DNA from: Gadus chalcogrammus
Lineage: Eukaryota; Chordata; Actinopteri; Gadiformes; Gadidae
Length of the DNA: 64,000 nucleotides
Direction: 5' to 3'
Assembly (NCBI RefSeq): GCF_026213295.1
Contig: NC_079414.1
Coordinates: 5,885,976 to 5,949,975 of the forward strand
Shown here: positions 28,442 to 41,449 of the stretch, one piece after another
Layout: each line of letters starts with the position of its first letter
Position numbering within the stretch: position 1 is the stretch's first letter
The notes under the pieces: generated by a model
Databases searched by the model: none
What the model was told of the DNA's origin: nothing
The model's input: the letters and a program-made list of their open reading frames with translations, nothing else
Position numbers and translations under genes: made by a program

Positions 28442-30304
28442 CACAAAACAAGTTCCAATTTTTTTTTTTTTACATTTTCTGTCCACACGGGGCGCTCGCA
28501 GGCGAGTCCAGAATGAATGGGAGCCTATGGGGTTTTATCCTCAGAATCCACTTTCTCACAATATCATTTTTTGTCAAGTAATTTGAAAGTTGCGTTCAAA
28601 AGGAGGGGCAAAGATAATAAACTCAGCTGAATATTGCATTTTTTAAGGTCACGTATCTGTTCTAAAAAGGCGTTAAAAAAATGCGATGACGTCACACATT
28701 GTCATACTGTCAGAGGTACTGCTTTATGGCAGTTTATAAAGCACTTCGGGATTTCCCTTTTCCCACAACGATAACACCAGCTGTTGGAGGTAAGGCTTTG
28801 CTTGATACGCTAGTTACAGAGTTTTAGTGAGCTAATGTTTTTTTTAATCCTCACTAGTGCCGATGATAAAGCTTTTTTTTTAGTAACGATTATGAGCCAT
28901 TTTTCTCTCCTGAAATAGAAACGTGGATTATAATCATAATTTTAAGACTGCATCAACTTAGTTTACATCAGTAAACAATTTCCTAGAGAGCAGTGTTCTG
29001 TTGTACTCCTCCTCATGCCTCTTCCTTTCTTGATCTCTACAGTTGGACCTTGATGCTGTGACAACGGACAAGTCTTCTTCCTCTGGCTTTTTCCCTGCCT
29101 CTGTTCTGTATGTTCAGTGTTGTTAAATCATTTTTTTATTTGTATTATTATTATTTACTATTAGTTACTGTTCTTATTGTGTTCTTGTTAGTGTGATGTT
29201 TGAATAAACTTGCCTGTTGCAATGTTGGTATAAAGTTTGTGTATAATTACTGTTATACAACTGTTACTGTTTCAATGTGACCCTGACCATATTTCTCATT
29301 TAACAAACATGTGTAGCTTATAATGTGTTGCAGGGCAGAGCAATTATATTCAATGGCTTAAAACAAACCCATCTGTAAAGATCATTGAATGCATAGAAAT
29401 CAATGACAAGTAGTGTAGATGGTTTTCCATCTACACTGCAAGGTCATTAGACCAAGTCCTACAAAAAAAAAAATGTTGAAGTTGTTAAATCGTTAACAAA
29501 CAATTTGTATGGAACAATCGTTTAAGGTTAGTTAAGTGCTTGAGTCTCGACACTTTAGAGAATGTCTAGCGCGCAACTTGAATAAGCCATGTGCGATTTT
29601 GCCCGGGCTCCATCCAGCACAACTTTCTCTACCAGGATCAGCCTCAGGTAGCCTAGGGCCATTCATATAGGAGCAAGCAAGAACGTTACCTTTTTCTGTC
29701 CTTGGGAAACGAAAAGACGGACAATATGTTTCCACTGTTAGAGCAGTTTATCATTGCACATTTACGAGGTATTTATTTTTTAAACGATCCACACGAATGA
29801 CAGATGAAATGATATTGAGCGGGACATTGAATGTGTTATTTAAGGTGGTCATACCGTACCTACCAAGTATATAACACATTGAACATTGAACACAAGAAAT
29901 TGAAGAAATTCCATTCATGCCCATCTACTATCACCATACATAACTACATAAAAAATAAAAGGGCCTGCAGGAAAATATAAATACAGTATGCAAAAATTCA
30001 CTTTGACGGAAAGTCCAACTTAAGATAATGTTTCTGATTGTGCTTCAGCTTCAGATGCCGTCAAGAGGGGTCTCTGGTCGTAATCAGTCGCAAGTCCGTC
30101 CCTGACCAATCAGCATTCATTAGCAGAATGCTAGCGTGTACGGCCAACAACGGCCCAAACTTTAAGAAATCGAAAGGACATAAGTACTCATTCATACGAC
30201 TTTTGAACTATAATCTATATTGAACTTGCGGAATCTACAATAATATTTGCGATATTTCAACGACAAGCAGGTGAAAGAGACATATTTAGCCGTCTAGCCC
30301 CATA
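28442..30304. other. Intergenic DNA between transposon fragments
   Basis: A GGCGAGTCCAGAATGAATGG block near 28500 recurs inverted near 30855-30885, so parts belong to an unnamed repeat. No gene seen. Confidence 0.45.
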
Positions 30305-30850
30305 TGCCGCTTTTCCACCGCACATGTAGCTCGACTCGACTCGACTCGACTCGACACGGTAGCAGCACGGGTCGTTTTCCACCGCAAATAGTACCTCCTG
30401 GACGTGGGCGGAGTCGGCTGCGCGAAAGGGCCGTGACGTATTTTTGTATGCGACGGAAACAACACCTACGCAACCCACACATGGACAGAACCCACATAAC
30501 AACAATGGAGGACATCGATGCGATGGTGTTCGTATTATTAGCTGGCATGTTGAAGAAGTTGAAGAAGTGGAATATGTTGGCTGCGCCGCTGCTATGGCTG
30601 TTACCAGCATGGTTGCCATGTCGCTCTCGTGACTTCGTCACACTCTCTGGCCAATCAGTGGCCGGCCGTCTGCCGACGTCACCTTTTAGCATCGGCTCAG
30701 CTCGCTTGGAACCTAGAGAGCGAGGCGGTACTAAAAAAAGCAGCCACTTCAGCTACCAGATACCATGTTTTTCACGGTGGAAACGCAAAAAATGTGAGCT
30801 GAGTCGAGTCGAGTCGAGTCGAGCTGGTACCATGCAGTGGAAAAGCGGCA
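30305..30850. mobile_element. PIF/Harbinger-like MITE, copy 2
   Basis: Full-length second copy of the 10.2 kb element with the same TIRs and flanking ATA on both sides. Here the interior frame starting at about 30505 (MEDIDAMVFVLLAGMLKKLK) is open through the element, unlike copy 1, but there is no transposase motif. The superfamily is inferred from the 3-bp duplication only. Confidence 0.75.
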
Positions 30851-31035
30851 ATAGACTCCCATTCAATCTGGACTCGCCCGCGATCACCCAGTGGATGTCT
30901 AATTTAACTACAACCAAGATCGGTACAATGGGGCGTATAGGAAGTGCCCAGGCTCTTCGTAGACGGGCTCTGATTCTGCCAAATGCTCGTGTGTGTGAAA
31001 GTTGCTGCGACATGTTAACGGTCACATGTTAAGTC

Positions 31036-32215
31036 ATGTCGGCGATTTGGGAATATTTTAAGATAAAGGATGACGACAGGAGTAACCCTGCGTTCACACC
31101 AAAAGATGCAAAAAGTTGACGCGCGTCGTGATCCCATTCAAAGTGAATGTAGAGACGCGTTGCTGCTTTGCTGCCGCAGCATTTGCTGCCGAGAAAACGG
31201 GCAGCAAAACTTGATTTGCGGCGCGTCAAAATCTGATTTGCGGCGCGGCATGCCCGTGCCCGCTGCCGGGCACGGGCGAAGGGCACGTTCACGTATTTTG
31301 CCGCGCGTCAAATGCTGCTCGAGTTGAAATATTTCAACTTTTGACGTGCCGCAAAACCTTTGACGCGCCGCAAAACTTGATTTGACGCGCCGCAAAACTC
31401 AGGCGTCAACGCGTTCGGGCAGCAAATGCATCTTTTGGTGTGAACGCAGGGTAAGGCAGAGTGTAAGATCTTACCCTGCGTTCACACCAAAAGATGCATT
31501 TGCTGCCCGAACGCGTTGACGCCTGAGTTTTGCGGCGCGTCAAATCAAGTTTTGCGGCGCGTCAAAGTTTTGCGGCACGTCAAAAGTTGAAATATTTCAA
31601 CTCGAGCAGCATTTGACGCGCCGCAAAATACGTGAACGCGCCCTTGATTTGCGGCGCGGCATGCCGCGCCGCAAATCAGATTTTGACGCGCCGCAAATCA
31701 AGTTTTGCTGCCCGTTTTCTCGGCAGCAAAGCAGCAACGCGTCTCTACATTCACTTTGAATGGGATCACGACGCGCGTCAACTTTTTGCATCTTTTGGTG
31801 TGAACGCAGGGTTTGCTACGGTGTCTAGAGGTGGAAAGGAAAGTACTTATTTTAATACCAGCAACGTGATAACACATTTGAAGACGCACCATAGTGCTAA
31901 GTACACGGAGTTCACTAATGCTAGCGGCGCAAGACTGAAGCAGCCCACCTTCACTGACGTCTTCCAAAAGCGAGAGAAAATGTCCAAAGACAACTCACGG
32001 GCAATACAAATAACAGAGGCACTAACTCACGGCATAACGCTCGATGACCAGCCACTTTCAGTGGTTGATAATGTTGGATTTCGCCGTATTCTAGAAGTGC
32101 TAGACAGCCCAGATATGAGATTCCCAGTCGCCTCTACATCACAGATGTGATGTTGCCAAAGGTGTATGATAAAGTGAAAAATCACGTTAGGTCCTTGCTG
32201 CATGATCTGGTTATA
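31036..32215 (+). pseudogene. hAT-type (ZBED-like) transposase N-terminus, split by a foldback MITE pair
   Basis: An ATG at 31036 opens MSAIWEYFKIKDDDRS, the usual start of a BED zinc finger. The frame is interrupted at 31086 by a 726-bp inverted-repeat insertion and resumes at 31812 with FATVSRGGKESTYFN and NVITHLKTHHSAKY, the C-terminal half of the BED finger with its two histidines. The CxxC pair that should lie between the halves is not seen, so the insertion came with a small deletion. A 1-nt frameshift near 32112 follows; the other frame continues with IPSRLYITDVMLPKVYDKV. The catalytic core is absent. It resembles ZBED1/ZBED4-like hAT transposases. Confidence 0.78.
31086..31811. mobile_element. 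Two tail-to-tail MITEs forming a 726-bp foldback
   Basis: Unit A is 31086-31451 and unit B 31474-31811; both begin CCCTGCGTTCACACCAAAAG and end with the complement. The units are inverted relative to each other and separated by 22 bp, so the whole block can fold into one long hairpin. TAA flanks unit A on both sides; unit B has TTA on the left and TTT on the right. Units differ by short indels: A has an extra CCGTGCCCGCTGCCGGGCAC-like segment near 31251-31275. It lies inside a BED-finger coding region. Confidence 0.8.
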
Positions 32216-32989
32216 TTTACATTTGCATTATGTGATGGCATTTTGTCTTTGACTGCTTTTTTGTTAAAACCAGATAGCTCTGTTTAATTTTGTTTTGGAA
32301 TAGCCTTCTGTTCATTTTGTATAGCCTTACTAAAGGCTTGAAATATTCTTGAAAGGAGAAAATAAAATCTGGAGTTAGGATACTACAGCTTTTCCAACTT
32401 CTTGCCAACGACTCCTTCTGACTTGTTCGTCTGTCAACAAATTTCCCCGGCCCTGCTCCTCTGCACGACTGTCCATCATCTCTACCGTCGGCCAGCCCTC
32501 GCTCGGGATCTCCACCCTCTGGTTCCACTCACCATACCTTAAGCCAGGGGCGACGCTATAGATTTTGGGCCCTATGAAAGAATATAGTTGGCCCCACCCG
32601 CCAGCCTATACCAACCACAAGCCTAGAAAACCCATCTGACAACCAGTAGCTCGAGTCTAGTGTTAATGACATAATAATCAGCCTACTGTCATGGACTATT
32701 GATGTATGCATCTCAGAGGTACATGAGTGGCATCCCTCATAAATGTGGTTTACTGGCAATAAAGGACATGTGAATTCAAAATCTATTTTGAGGAATTCCT
32801 TTGTATTTTATGTGTTTAATATGTTTCCAAAGCTTGTCATTATGCCAGTAATGCCCCGCTGGCTCTAAAATGTCACAGGAAAGACCCAGACCGTCTTCAT
32901 ACCCTGCTCTTACTTTTCACCACTAGGTGACAGTATTTAGAGATCTACCCTGGCTTTACCTAGTGGATGAGCATAAGACAATGAGTGTT

Positions 32990-33240
32990 ATAATAATAAC
33001 AAATTATTGCATTTATGTAGTGCTTTTCTGGACACTCAAAGACGCTTTACAGTGAAGGGGGGGACCTCAGTCACCACCACTAATTTGTAGCACCCACTTG
33101 GGTGATGCACGGCAGCCAATCGGCGCCAGAACGCTCACCACACACCAGCTTGAGGTGGAGTGAAGTGGCAATTCTTTGCTTTGGGTATTGCCACGCAAGG
33201 TGAATGGCGAGGGTCCCGACGCACTTGTCCCAGTAAGAGC
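32990..33240 (+). repeat. Interspersed fish repeat (LINE/SINE 3'-end type)
   Basis: TTTATGTAGTGCTTTTCTGG, CACTCAAAGACGCTTTACAG and GGGTGATGCACGGCAGCCAA are recognisable as a common teleost repeat. Ends are unclear. Confidence 0.45.
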
Positions 33241-33814
33241 ACTCGCAGAAAGTTCATATGATTGGTGTTTTAATCAGAACAATTCCGGTTTACTCTCTGT
33301 TACAGTCCAAAGGATGAGAAATGATAATACATGATATACCTTTACAAGAATACGGGAGTATATGGTCGGAAACTTTTCCGCCTCGCTATCACCCTACCCT
33401 CAAACTAAACCCACTATTTATTCAATTAGCCGGTACGCCGGCAAGTCAAGGGGGAGGGGTTACGTGCCACCTGATAAATGACGTAAGCAGGTAGGTGTCA
33501 ATAAATAGATAACCATTTTCTTTTCCTGGCTTGCAAACTGTGGTCATAACTTAAATGAAAACTAAATCAGAAATCAGAAACCATGAAACCACAAACATGG
33601 CTCCTACATGGAGAGTAAGGGAATAAATGAATCAGCCAATTATACAGGGGGATGATTAAGGGGCCAGATTGAATGAGCCTGGTTGGGCAGTTTTAGCCAG
33701 GTGTAAACAAAACAGGAGTGTAGCTTTCCTCAGTAAACAGACTTCCTGATTCATCCACCCGTCTCCCGCATTTATTGATTCATATATAAATACGAATTTC
33801 ATGTTTGGGCACCA

Positions 33815-33930
33815 AAGGAAGGTGGTGAAAAACCTGGAGGACTAACTGCCTTTTTCTCCTTCTCAGCTTTCTGTTGCCTCGTTTTTCGTTTCTGATATCC
33901 TGACTTCTTTGAAGAAGACATGTTACATCT
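33815..33930 (-). pseudogene. Short basic N-terminal exon-like fragment, transposase-derived
   Basis: The minus-strand ATG near 33920 opens MSSSKKSGYQKRKTRQQKAE followed by KEKKAVSPPG, after which the frame leaves recognisable sequence. Such Lys/Arg-rich starts are typical of ZMYM/hAT-type transposases in fish. It could pair with the fragment at 36.1-36.6 kb, but that one is on the opposite strand. Tentative. Confidence 0.3.
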
Positions 33931-34593
33931 ACGGACAGTCCACCTTCAGTGTCCGACAGACCTGTTAAGATCTGTCAATGATTACCTTCAGTGTCTCTTA
34001 GACATGCCAGATCTGTGAACGGTGATTACCTTCAGTGTCTGTTGAACCTTTATTTGTTCAGTGTTCAATGTCTGACCGCATAATATTGGCTGATTGTTAG
34101 AAATGTAAAGTATTTTCCTTAATGTAACGTGTCAAATGTTATCATCAACCATATTGACATACATTTATTATGTTATTTGTGGGATGAGCAGCAGAGCTGA
34201 TTATGTAGGTTGTGCTGAAGAAACCTACATTTTTTAAATTTGTGTTTGGTAGTATTCTTTGTTGTATATATATAGTATATAGAGTTTATCTATATATATA
34301 TAAATATTTTTCAGGCTTCCAATGTTAATAACACATTTCAGTAAACTACCAAACCTCAACAGAAATGTGTTTCCTGGACGTCGTAGGTAGAAGATGGTCC
34401 TCAGGTTGAACTCTGGGTTAATGTTCTGCTTTTAAACGCAAATCCTCACTCTGCGGTCACCACAGCGTATACATCTGGGACTGGGACACACACACACATG
34501 ATCACACACTATGCTGTATTCTCCCGTCTGCTGGTTGTCTTGCTCAGGGTTAGGTTGAAGAGACAAGGTGGATAGTAGATAAGGTGCATGTCC

Positions 34594-34713
<120 letters not shown>

Positions 34714-35094
34714 TTTGCATGTGTACTTATCTGTAAGAGCAATAAAGGTTTATTCCGTTTGGTGGCTAAATGCAAATTACATGGATGTCTTGCAAGCCCA
34801 ACGTCCAGCTCCAATCAAGTTTGCATACTTAACAACCCTTTATCGTTGGAATCATTAACCAACTAGTGCATGGATGAAAGGGTCAAATTAAAGTTTGAAC
34901 AGGAGTAAAAAGAGGACACCTTTTTTAATAGCAACACTGTGTGACGTCATGGGACCTGCATAGCACCCTATAGTTTGTGGTCGAGATTGGTGGTTATTAC
35001 CACAATGCAATTATTCTCCCCCAGATTACTGATTCCCCCTGACCCCAATCAAATGAACTTCACCTTAAGTGGAATTCCTTCTTTATTAGGGAAA

Positions 35095-35640
35095 ATAATC
35101 ACTTGATGAAGTCCGGGTACGTCATCCTTACGTAATCCATTCCAAACCTGCCTGGCAACAGACGATCGCGGACGATCGCGTCGAATGACGTAGGAAGGTT
35201 CAAAAACATTCGCGAACTCGTTCATTGAGCGCGACAAGACAGATAACACTTATTTTACAAATTCGATTAAACAATTAAATGCAATATAAATATAAAGTAA
35301 AAACAAGTGTTATCTAGCGATCGGTTATCTGTATAATGTTATTTCGTCTTTGGCAACATGAGCACAAATGTTTTTCGAAACCTGCTTTATACATTCAGTT
35401 TACTAGCTAAATTCGATTAAACAATTAAGTACAATACAAATATAAAGTAAAAACAAGTGTTATCTAGCGATCCGTTATCTGTATTATGTTATTTCGTCTT
35501 TGGCAACATGAGCGGGAATGTTTTCTGAAACCTTCTGAAACGGACAACCCCTTACGTAATCTGTTGTTCGTTGCCTGGCAACGGACAACTGATTACGTAC
35601 CCGGTACAAATTTGGCAGCCGGTACAAATTTGGTGTGACA
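35095..35640. mobile_element. TIR element with ~150-bp internal tandem repeat, copy 1
   Basis: The right end carries a doubled CCGGTACAAATTTGGCAG motif; the left end starts CCGGGTACGTCATCC with TTACGTAATCC. Between them two units (period about 150) contain TTTCGTCTTTGGCAACATGAGC and AACAAGTGTTATCTAGCGATC. The copy at 59.8-60.7 kb is inverted. No coding frame. Confidence 0.6.
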
Positions 35641-36089
35641 GCTGTCTGTGTTCTGCCAATTTCTGCTCCCTTGTCAGATTTTGCTACCGTATAGTAGTGC
35701 GACTCGATAGCGGAGTCTATCAAATCATGCTAACCATCAAAAAATGCTACCTTACGACAGGCCCACCCAAAACTTTTCTTAAAAAAAATAAAAATCAAAT
35801 AATATATTATATATACAATTTATTGCACGGCTCTTTTCAATGCTATGGAACGAAAGTGTCAAGGGAAGTGTTTTTGCCTCTCAATCACGTCTTTGATATC
35901 ACTCCGCATGTCAGGTAGCCTATTCATCAACCACAGCGTATTCGGTTGCTAAGCAACGTAAACGTCTTATGCGGACTATTTCTCTGCTAATCAACGCTAC
36001 GAATGGTAATTATAAAAAGACACACCTTGTGACGTTATTTTTTCGCATTGGCAATATAGCCTTTAACTTCATAGTCTCCAGTCCATCAC

Positions 36090-36603
36090 AGCATCAGTGG
36101 CAGACACGATTGATTTGATCGAGAACCTCAAACAAGAACTGATAGACATTCGCTCAGGTGACTGTCTTAAACATGTGGGCAACAACAAATAAGATGATGG
36201 AGGATCATGATGTCAAGAACTGGGATGTACCCAGTTTGCCCTCCCGCTCAAGAAATCTCCCAGGCCGATTTGAGGGAAGTATCTTCACATGCACGTTGGG
36301 GAAATCTGACCTGCGCAACATTTCCAACGCGCTAATAGACTGCCAGCTTAATGACCTGAACACCCGATTCCACAGTGACATATGGGCTCATGGCATCTGC
36401 AGCAATCCTGAAGTCCCCTAGCCTCGATATAAATGACACCACTTTGGCTACTAAAGCGAACTCTCTCAATGATGCAGGAAAGCGCTTCCGGATGACCATA
36501 TCAGAGTCGGAGCTCGCAGTGTTTGTGCAACTCATAGAGAGGAAGAAAAACCGAGGACAACATCTCAAAAGTATTCTTGAAGTGATGGACATATGCAATT
36601 AGG
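36090..36603 (+). pseudogene. hAT/ZMYM1-like transposase C-terminal fragment
   Basis: Overlapping frames give TIDLIENLKQELIDIRS, EDHDVKNWDVPSLPSRSRN, LIDCQLNDLNTRFHSDIW and, after a frameshift near 36385, LMASAAILKSPSLDIN and FVQLIERKKNRGQHLKS. The order (Leu/Arg-rich linker, LPSRSR, DLNTRF) resembles the region between core and C-terminus of ZMYM1-like hAT transposases, but I recognise it only loosely. It is clearly coding-derived, broken by a stop at 36420, and has no neighbouring core. Confidence 0.45.
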
Positions 36604-37369
36604 ACGTTTTCCCGAATATCCATGCTTTCAAGCTCTGATTACACTACCAATGACATCCTTGACGTCTTTTCCAGTGTCAACCGAATTAAAACAGCAAATA
36701 GTAGCACCATGCTTACAACTCGCCTTATCTCTCTGTCTGTTGACATTTGAGAGAGAGCTTAACTCTCGACTTCGATGAAATCATTGACATTTTCAAGAGC
36801 AAACCCCGCCGATTACTCCTGTAAATTAATTAATAGGCCTACATTTTCTTCTCATGCTCTCTCTTCTTCCCATGCCTATCTATTTTCATGTTTGGCAATC
36901 TTTTCAGCCTGCCTGTTGGCCCAAAACTACCCAGTTGTTATTTTGATGTTCTGCCCTTAAGGATATTGTTAGTTTGCCTGATAAGTTAAAGGCTTCTGAA
37001 ATGTCTTTGTCTTTGAAATGCAGCAAAATCAATGTTGACATTGATGCTTGCTCTGATTTGCGTTAAAGGGCTGTTAACCTTCTGACTTTGGATGACCGTG
37101 AATTGGCGTTAGACTATTGTATTATAGTTATTATCTCGTAGCCTAAATTTGAATGCATGTTCTTGTATAATAAAGCCAAGCTCAGTCAGTCTGTTGCGAT
37201 ATCGAAATATTGTTGAAAACTTAAACAATTCAACAGAATTATGAAATAGTCGGCCTCATGTTATACGAGCAGAACTAAACTACGAGGGAAATATTCGATT
37301 CCTGACCACTTTTACAGTCTACACGTCACAAGCGTGACGTAAGGCGCGTGTGATCTGTAGAACAATCGC

Positions 37370-37800
37370 CTCTATCAAATAATGCTCCCACAGCAGAATC
37401 ACATTATTTCCACAACTCACCCTATGTACACTGTAAGAATATGGGGAGCATATTTTGATGCTTGTTTATAACGTCTTTATTTAAGATAGCATGGGTAAAG
37501 TAGCCTATGTGGATAGACCAATTGCCTCTTTCAAAAAATGCTCCCACTGCAGAATCACATTATTATAAACCACTACTCACCCTATGTACACAGTATGAAT
37601 ATGGGGAGCATATTTTGATGCTTGTTTATAACGTCTTTATTGAAGATTTCAGGAGTACTGTATGTGGATAGACCAATCGCCTCTATCAAATAATGCTCCA
37701 ACTGCACTGTTATTTTACACCACTACTCACCCTATGTAGCTACACTGTTGATGCTGTTTTATAACGTATATTGAAGGTTTCAGCGGTACAGTATGTGCAA
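37370..37800 (+). repeat. ~180-bp subterminal repeat array, left arm (about three units)
   Basis: Three degenerate units share an AATATGGGGAGCATATTTTG block, an AACGTCTTTATT block and a CAAATAATGCTCCCAC block. Inverted copies lie at 41450-41662 and 42562-42745. Since these bracket the integrase pseudogene, they are likely the subterminal repeats of that element, with the LINE and the CAGTG MITE inserted later. Confidence 0.65.
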
Positions 37801-38329
37801 CGTACGTAATGTAAAAAAACATTAACACCAAAAAAAACATCAATAATCAATTAAACTAAATAAATAACTTCAAAAAGAAAAGTGTAGCAAAGTAGGCCAA
37901 TTGTATATATTTGTGAATGGGATTCTGTGTGTGTTTATATATTCAATAGATAATAATAATTCAAAAGATCCATAAAATAATAAAAACAACCAAAAGATCT
38001 CAAATCTTTATTTTATTTTAAGGCATTTCTTGCAAATATATACAGCCTTATTTTCATGGGCATATTGGGCACTCAAAATGTGCCCATCGACTGCATAATC
38101 CACACTGCAACTACCAAATAAAACAATTAAAAGAGAATTCAAATTTACAATGAGATACATTGTATGGTTTTATGCACACACATTTTTGAGTCAATTAATA
38201 ATACAAAGCACATATTTTACGTTATACTTTCCCTTTTCGATCATGCTCTCATCTGCATTTTATTCGGCAAAGGAGCACACCACACAGAAGTCCTCAGCAT
38301 TCCCTAGAAACAATGGTTTTCATAAGCTT

Positions 38330-40370
38330 TTAAAACTCCAATCATTCTGTGAGTAAATAAATCATGTTTTTTCTCCAATATCATTAAAACCAACACTAAT
38401 AATGCAAAAACCCTATTTGCAACTGTTGACAGACTGACCAACCCCCCAACACAAATTCCACCTGATCTCCATTCCACGCAGAAATGCAATGAGTTTGCAG
38501 CTTTTTATACTGATAAAATTGAAGGCATCAGACGCGTCATCAATATCTCCACTTCAAACAAAAATGTTGGACTACACCCTGTTCAGGCAAAAGTAACGTG
38601 GCAAGGATGGCATGCTTTAAAGTTATAGACTCTCAAAATCTTGTGGAAACTGTGACACAACTAAAGCCATCCACCTGTTGCCTTGATACTTTACCTACCA
38701 ACCTCTTTAAGAATGTTTTCGACTGCCTAGCAGTAGACATATTGCAGATAGTTAACAACTCTCTCCAGTCAGGCAATTTCCCAAAAGCTTTGAAAACTGC
38801 AGTTATTAAACCCCTTTTAAAAAAGCGGAGCCTAGATCCCTCTATTATTAACAACTACAGACCAATATCAAATCTACCCTTCATAAGTAAAATCATTGAG
38901 AAAGTTGTCCTCCAGCAACTTAATCACTTCCTGGCATCAACTGGTTGCTATGACACCTTCCAATCAGGATTTCGACCCCTGCACAGCACTGAGACCGCCC
39001 TTATTAAAATTGTAAACGACATCCGTCTTAACACAGACTCTGGCAAAACCTCAATACTAATGCTACTTGACCTCAGTGCTGCATTCGACACTGTAAACCA
39101 TACATTACTTCTGGACAGGTTAGAAAACTGGGTGGGGCTTCAGGCACAGTCTTAAATTGGTTCAGGTCCCTACCTACAAAATAGGAACTACTTTGTTTCC
39201 ATTGGCGACTTTGTATCAGAATCAACCAACGTGACATGTGGAGTCCCACAAGGTTCGATCTTAGGACCCTCTTTATTCAACATCTACATGCTATGCTGTC
39301 ATTGCTATGCTGATGACACGCAAATCTATGTATCGCTATCACCACATGACTATCGGCCCATAGATCTGCTGTGCCAGTGCATTGAGCAAGTGAAAGAATG
39401 GATGTGCCGAAATTTCCTTCAACTAAATGAGGACAAAACAGAGATAATTGTATTTGGTTCTAAAACGGAAAGGCTTAAAGTAACCCAACACCTTCACTCT
39501 CTGTCCCTGAAAACCTCAATCAAAGCCAGAAATCTAGGGGTTATCATGGATTCAGATTTACATTTCGACAGTCACATCAAATCTATTACAAAATCGGCAT
39601 ACTATCACCTTAAAAATTTAGCAAGACTTAGAGGGCTCATGTCCACCGAAGACTTACAAAAACTTGTACATGCCTTTATCACTAGTAAGCTTGATTACTG
39701 CAATGGTCTCCTTACAGGTCTCCCAAAACAAACTCTGAGGAAGCTTCAGCTCGTTCAGAATGCTGCTGCTAGAGTTCTAACAAAGACCAAAAAATTTGAA
39801 CACATTACACCAGTTCTGAAATCGTTACATTGGCTTCCTGTAGGTCAGAGAATTGATTTTAAAATCATGTTGCTAACCTATAAATCCCTACATGGTTTAG
39901 GCCCAAAATATTTAACTGATATGCTTCCACTACATAAGCCTTCTAGACCACTAAGATCCTCTGAGACCAATCTGTTAATTATCCCCAGAGTAAACACAAA
40001 ACATGGGAAAGCAGGATTTAGTTACTATGCAACAAATAGCTGGAATAAACTCCCAGAGGATTTAAGACTTGCCCCAACTCTGAGCACCTTAAAAACAATA
40101 CTGAAGACTTTTATGTTTGCTTTAGCTTTCTGCTAAATCTAAATACATTGCATTTAACATTTTTAACTTTGCCTTTATTTTCTATTTTAATACTAAAATG
40201 CCTTTTTAACTTTCTATTTTACCCATTTCTTTGCATATGTTTTCTTTTACATATCTTTTATTTTATTTTATTGTATGACAATGTTTATATGTGAAGCACT
40301 TTGAGTCTGCCTTGTGTATGAAAAGTGTTATATAAATAAAGTTGCCTTGCCTACACTACAAAAGTATAAT
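38330..40370 (+). mobile_element. L2-like (CR1-group) non-LTR retrotransposon, 5'-truncated and decayed
   Basis: The reverse-transcriptase region of a LINE in two main frames. Frame one (about 38598-39153) has LKPSTCCLDTLPTNLFK, NNYRPISNLPFISKIIEKVV, FQSGFRPLHSTETAL and LLDLSAAFDTVNH. A frameshift near 39140 follows, then GVPQGSILGPSLFNIYM and the catalytic YADD in HCYADDTQIYVSL. About a dozen residues normally found between FNIYML and YADD are missing, so there is also an internal deletion. Downstream are the thumb and C-terminal blocks (FITSKLDYCNGLL, LKSLHWLPVGQRI). The 3' end near 40320-40360 has the typical ATATAAATAAAGTTGCCTTGCC tail, written here only to mark the family. The endonuclease is missing. 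It lies between inverted copies of the ~180-bp repeat, so it probably inserted into the Ginger-type element. Confidence 0.85.
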
Positions 40371-41449
40371 TTGCGAATAAAAAGGAAAAATCATTTCAAA
40401 AAAGTATTTACACACATAGTATACTCAAATATATACATGTGTCACATATACCTATATATTGTTTATGCTATATAGACACTAAAAGCATTATGTTTTATGT
40501 AGCACTGAACAAATAACGACTAAATAAAAATGTAATAAATAGTTATGTTTAACCATGTGTTCTCATCCAGACCATTGGTTTGGGATGATAGGCAGCTGTC
40601 ACACTTCTTTGAATAGCCAAAATACTGCAAAGGCTGGTGTTGAGCTGAAACAAAATCAGTTACAGTAAAAAAATAAATAATACATTCCAAGCAGAAAGGA
40701 ATAATTCCTGAATTGTATTTACTACAATAGCATTATTAAAACGCACGTACTTCACTAAAAAACTCTCTTCCCTGGTCAGATAAGATTCTTTTGGGACAAC
40801 TATGTGTATAAATAATCGAACAGATGTGGCGTCCCACTTCAGCTTCAGTTTTTTTTTCTTGAAAGGGAAAGCCTCAACCCATTTTTAGAAGTAATCTGTG
40901 GCTGTTAAAATGTACTGGAAGCCATCCACAGTTTTTGGGAGTGGTCCGGTCAGGTCAATACCAATTAGCTCCCAGACAGCAGACACTATCAAGGTAAAAC
41001 AAATATAATAATTTTTACACTCAATACTTCTTTATTAATAGCTTTTGGATAAGATACCACTGCACACATACCTGTATACACTGTAATGGCTATGCAGCAT
41101 CCAAAGGTTTTCCAACCATCTGGCATTTATCACATTCCAATACCTTTAAGAAAGTAGCTGTTAATAAAACACAAAAAGACAAAACAACAATAACTCAAAC
41201 AAATGGCCTACCCAGTTGTTAATGTCCACTGACATGCCAAGCCAGTCAAATCTGGAGGATATGGCTGTCCAGGTTTTCGGAATGCTCGTATGTCCCCCCA
41301 TTGGAGAGGAGTGAAACTCTATAAAGAGTTGCCTGCTCTTTGGATTTAATGGCTCTTCTGCTCCCAACGTAGAGCTCTCCTTCTGCAGTGAACATTCATT
41401 AAAGAACTTTTATCATTATAGAGCTATCTTACCAAGACAGTTTCCACAC

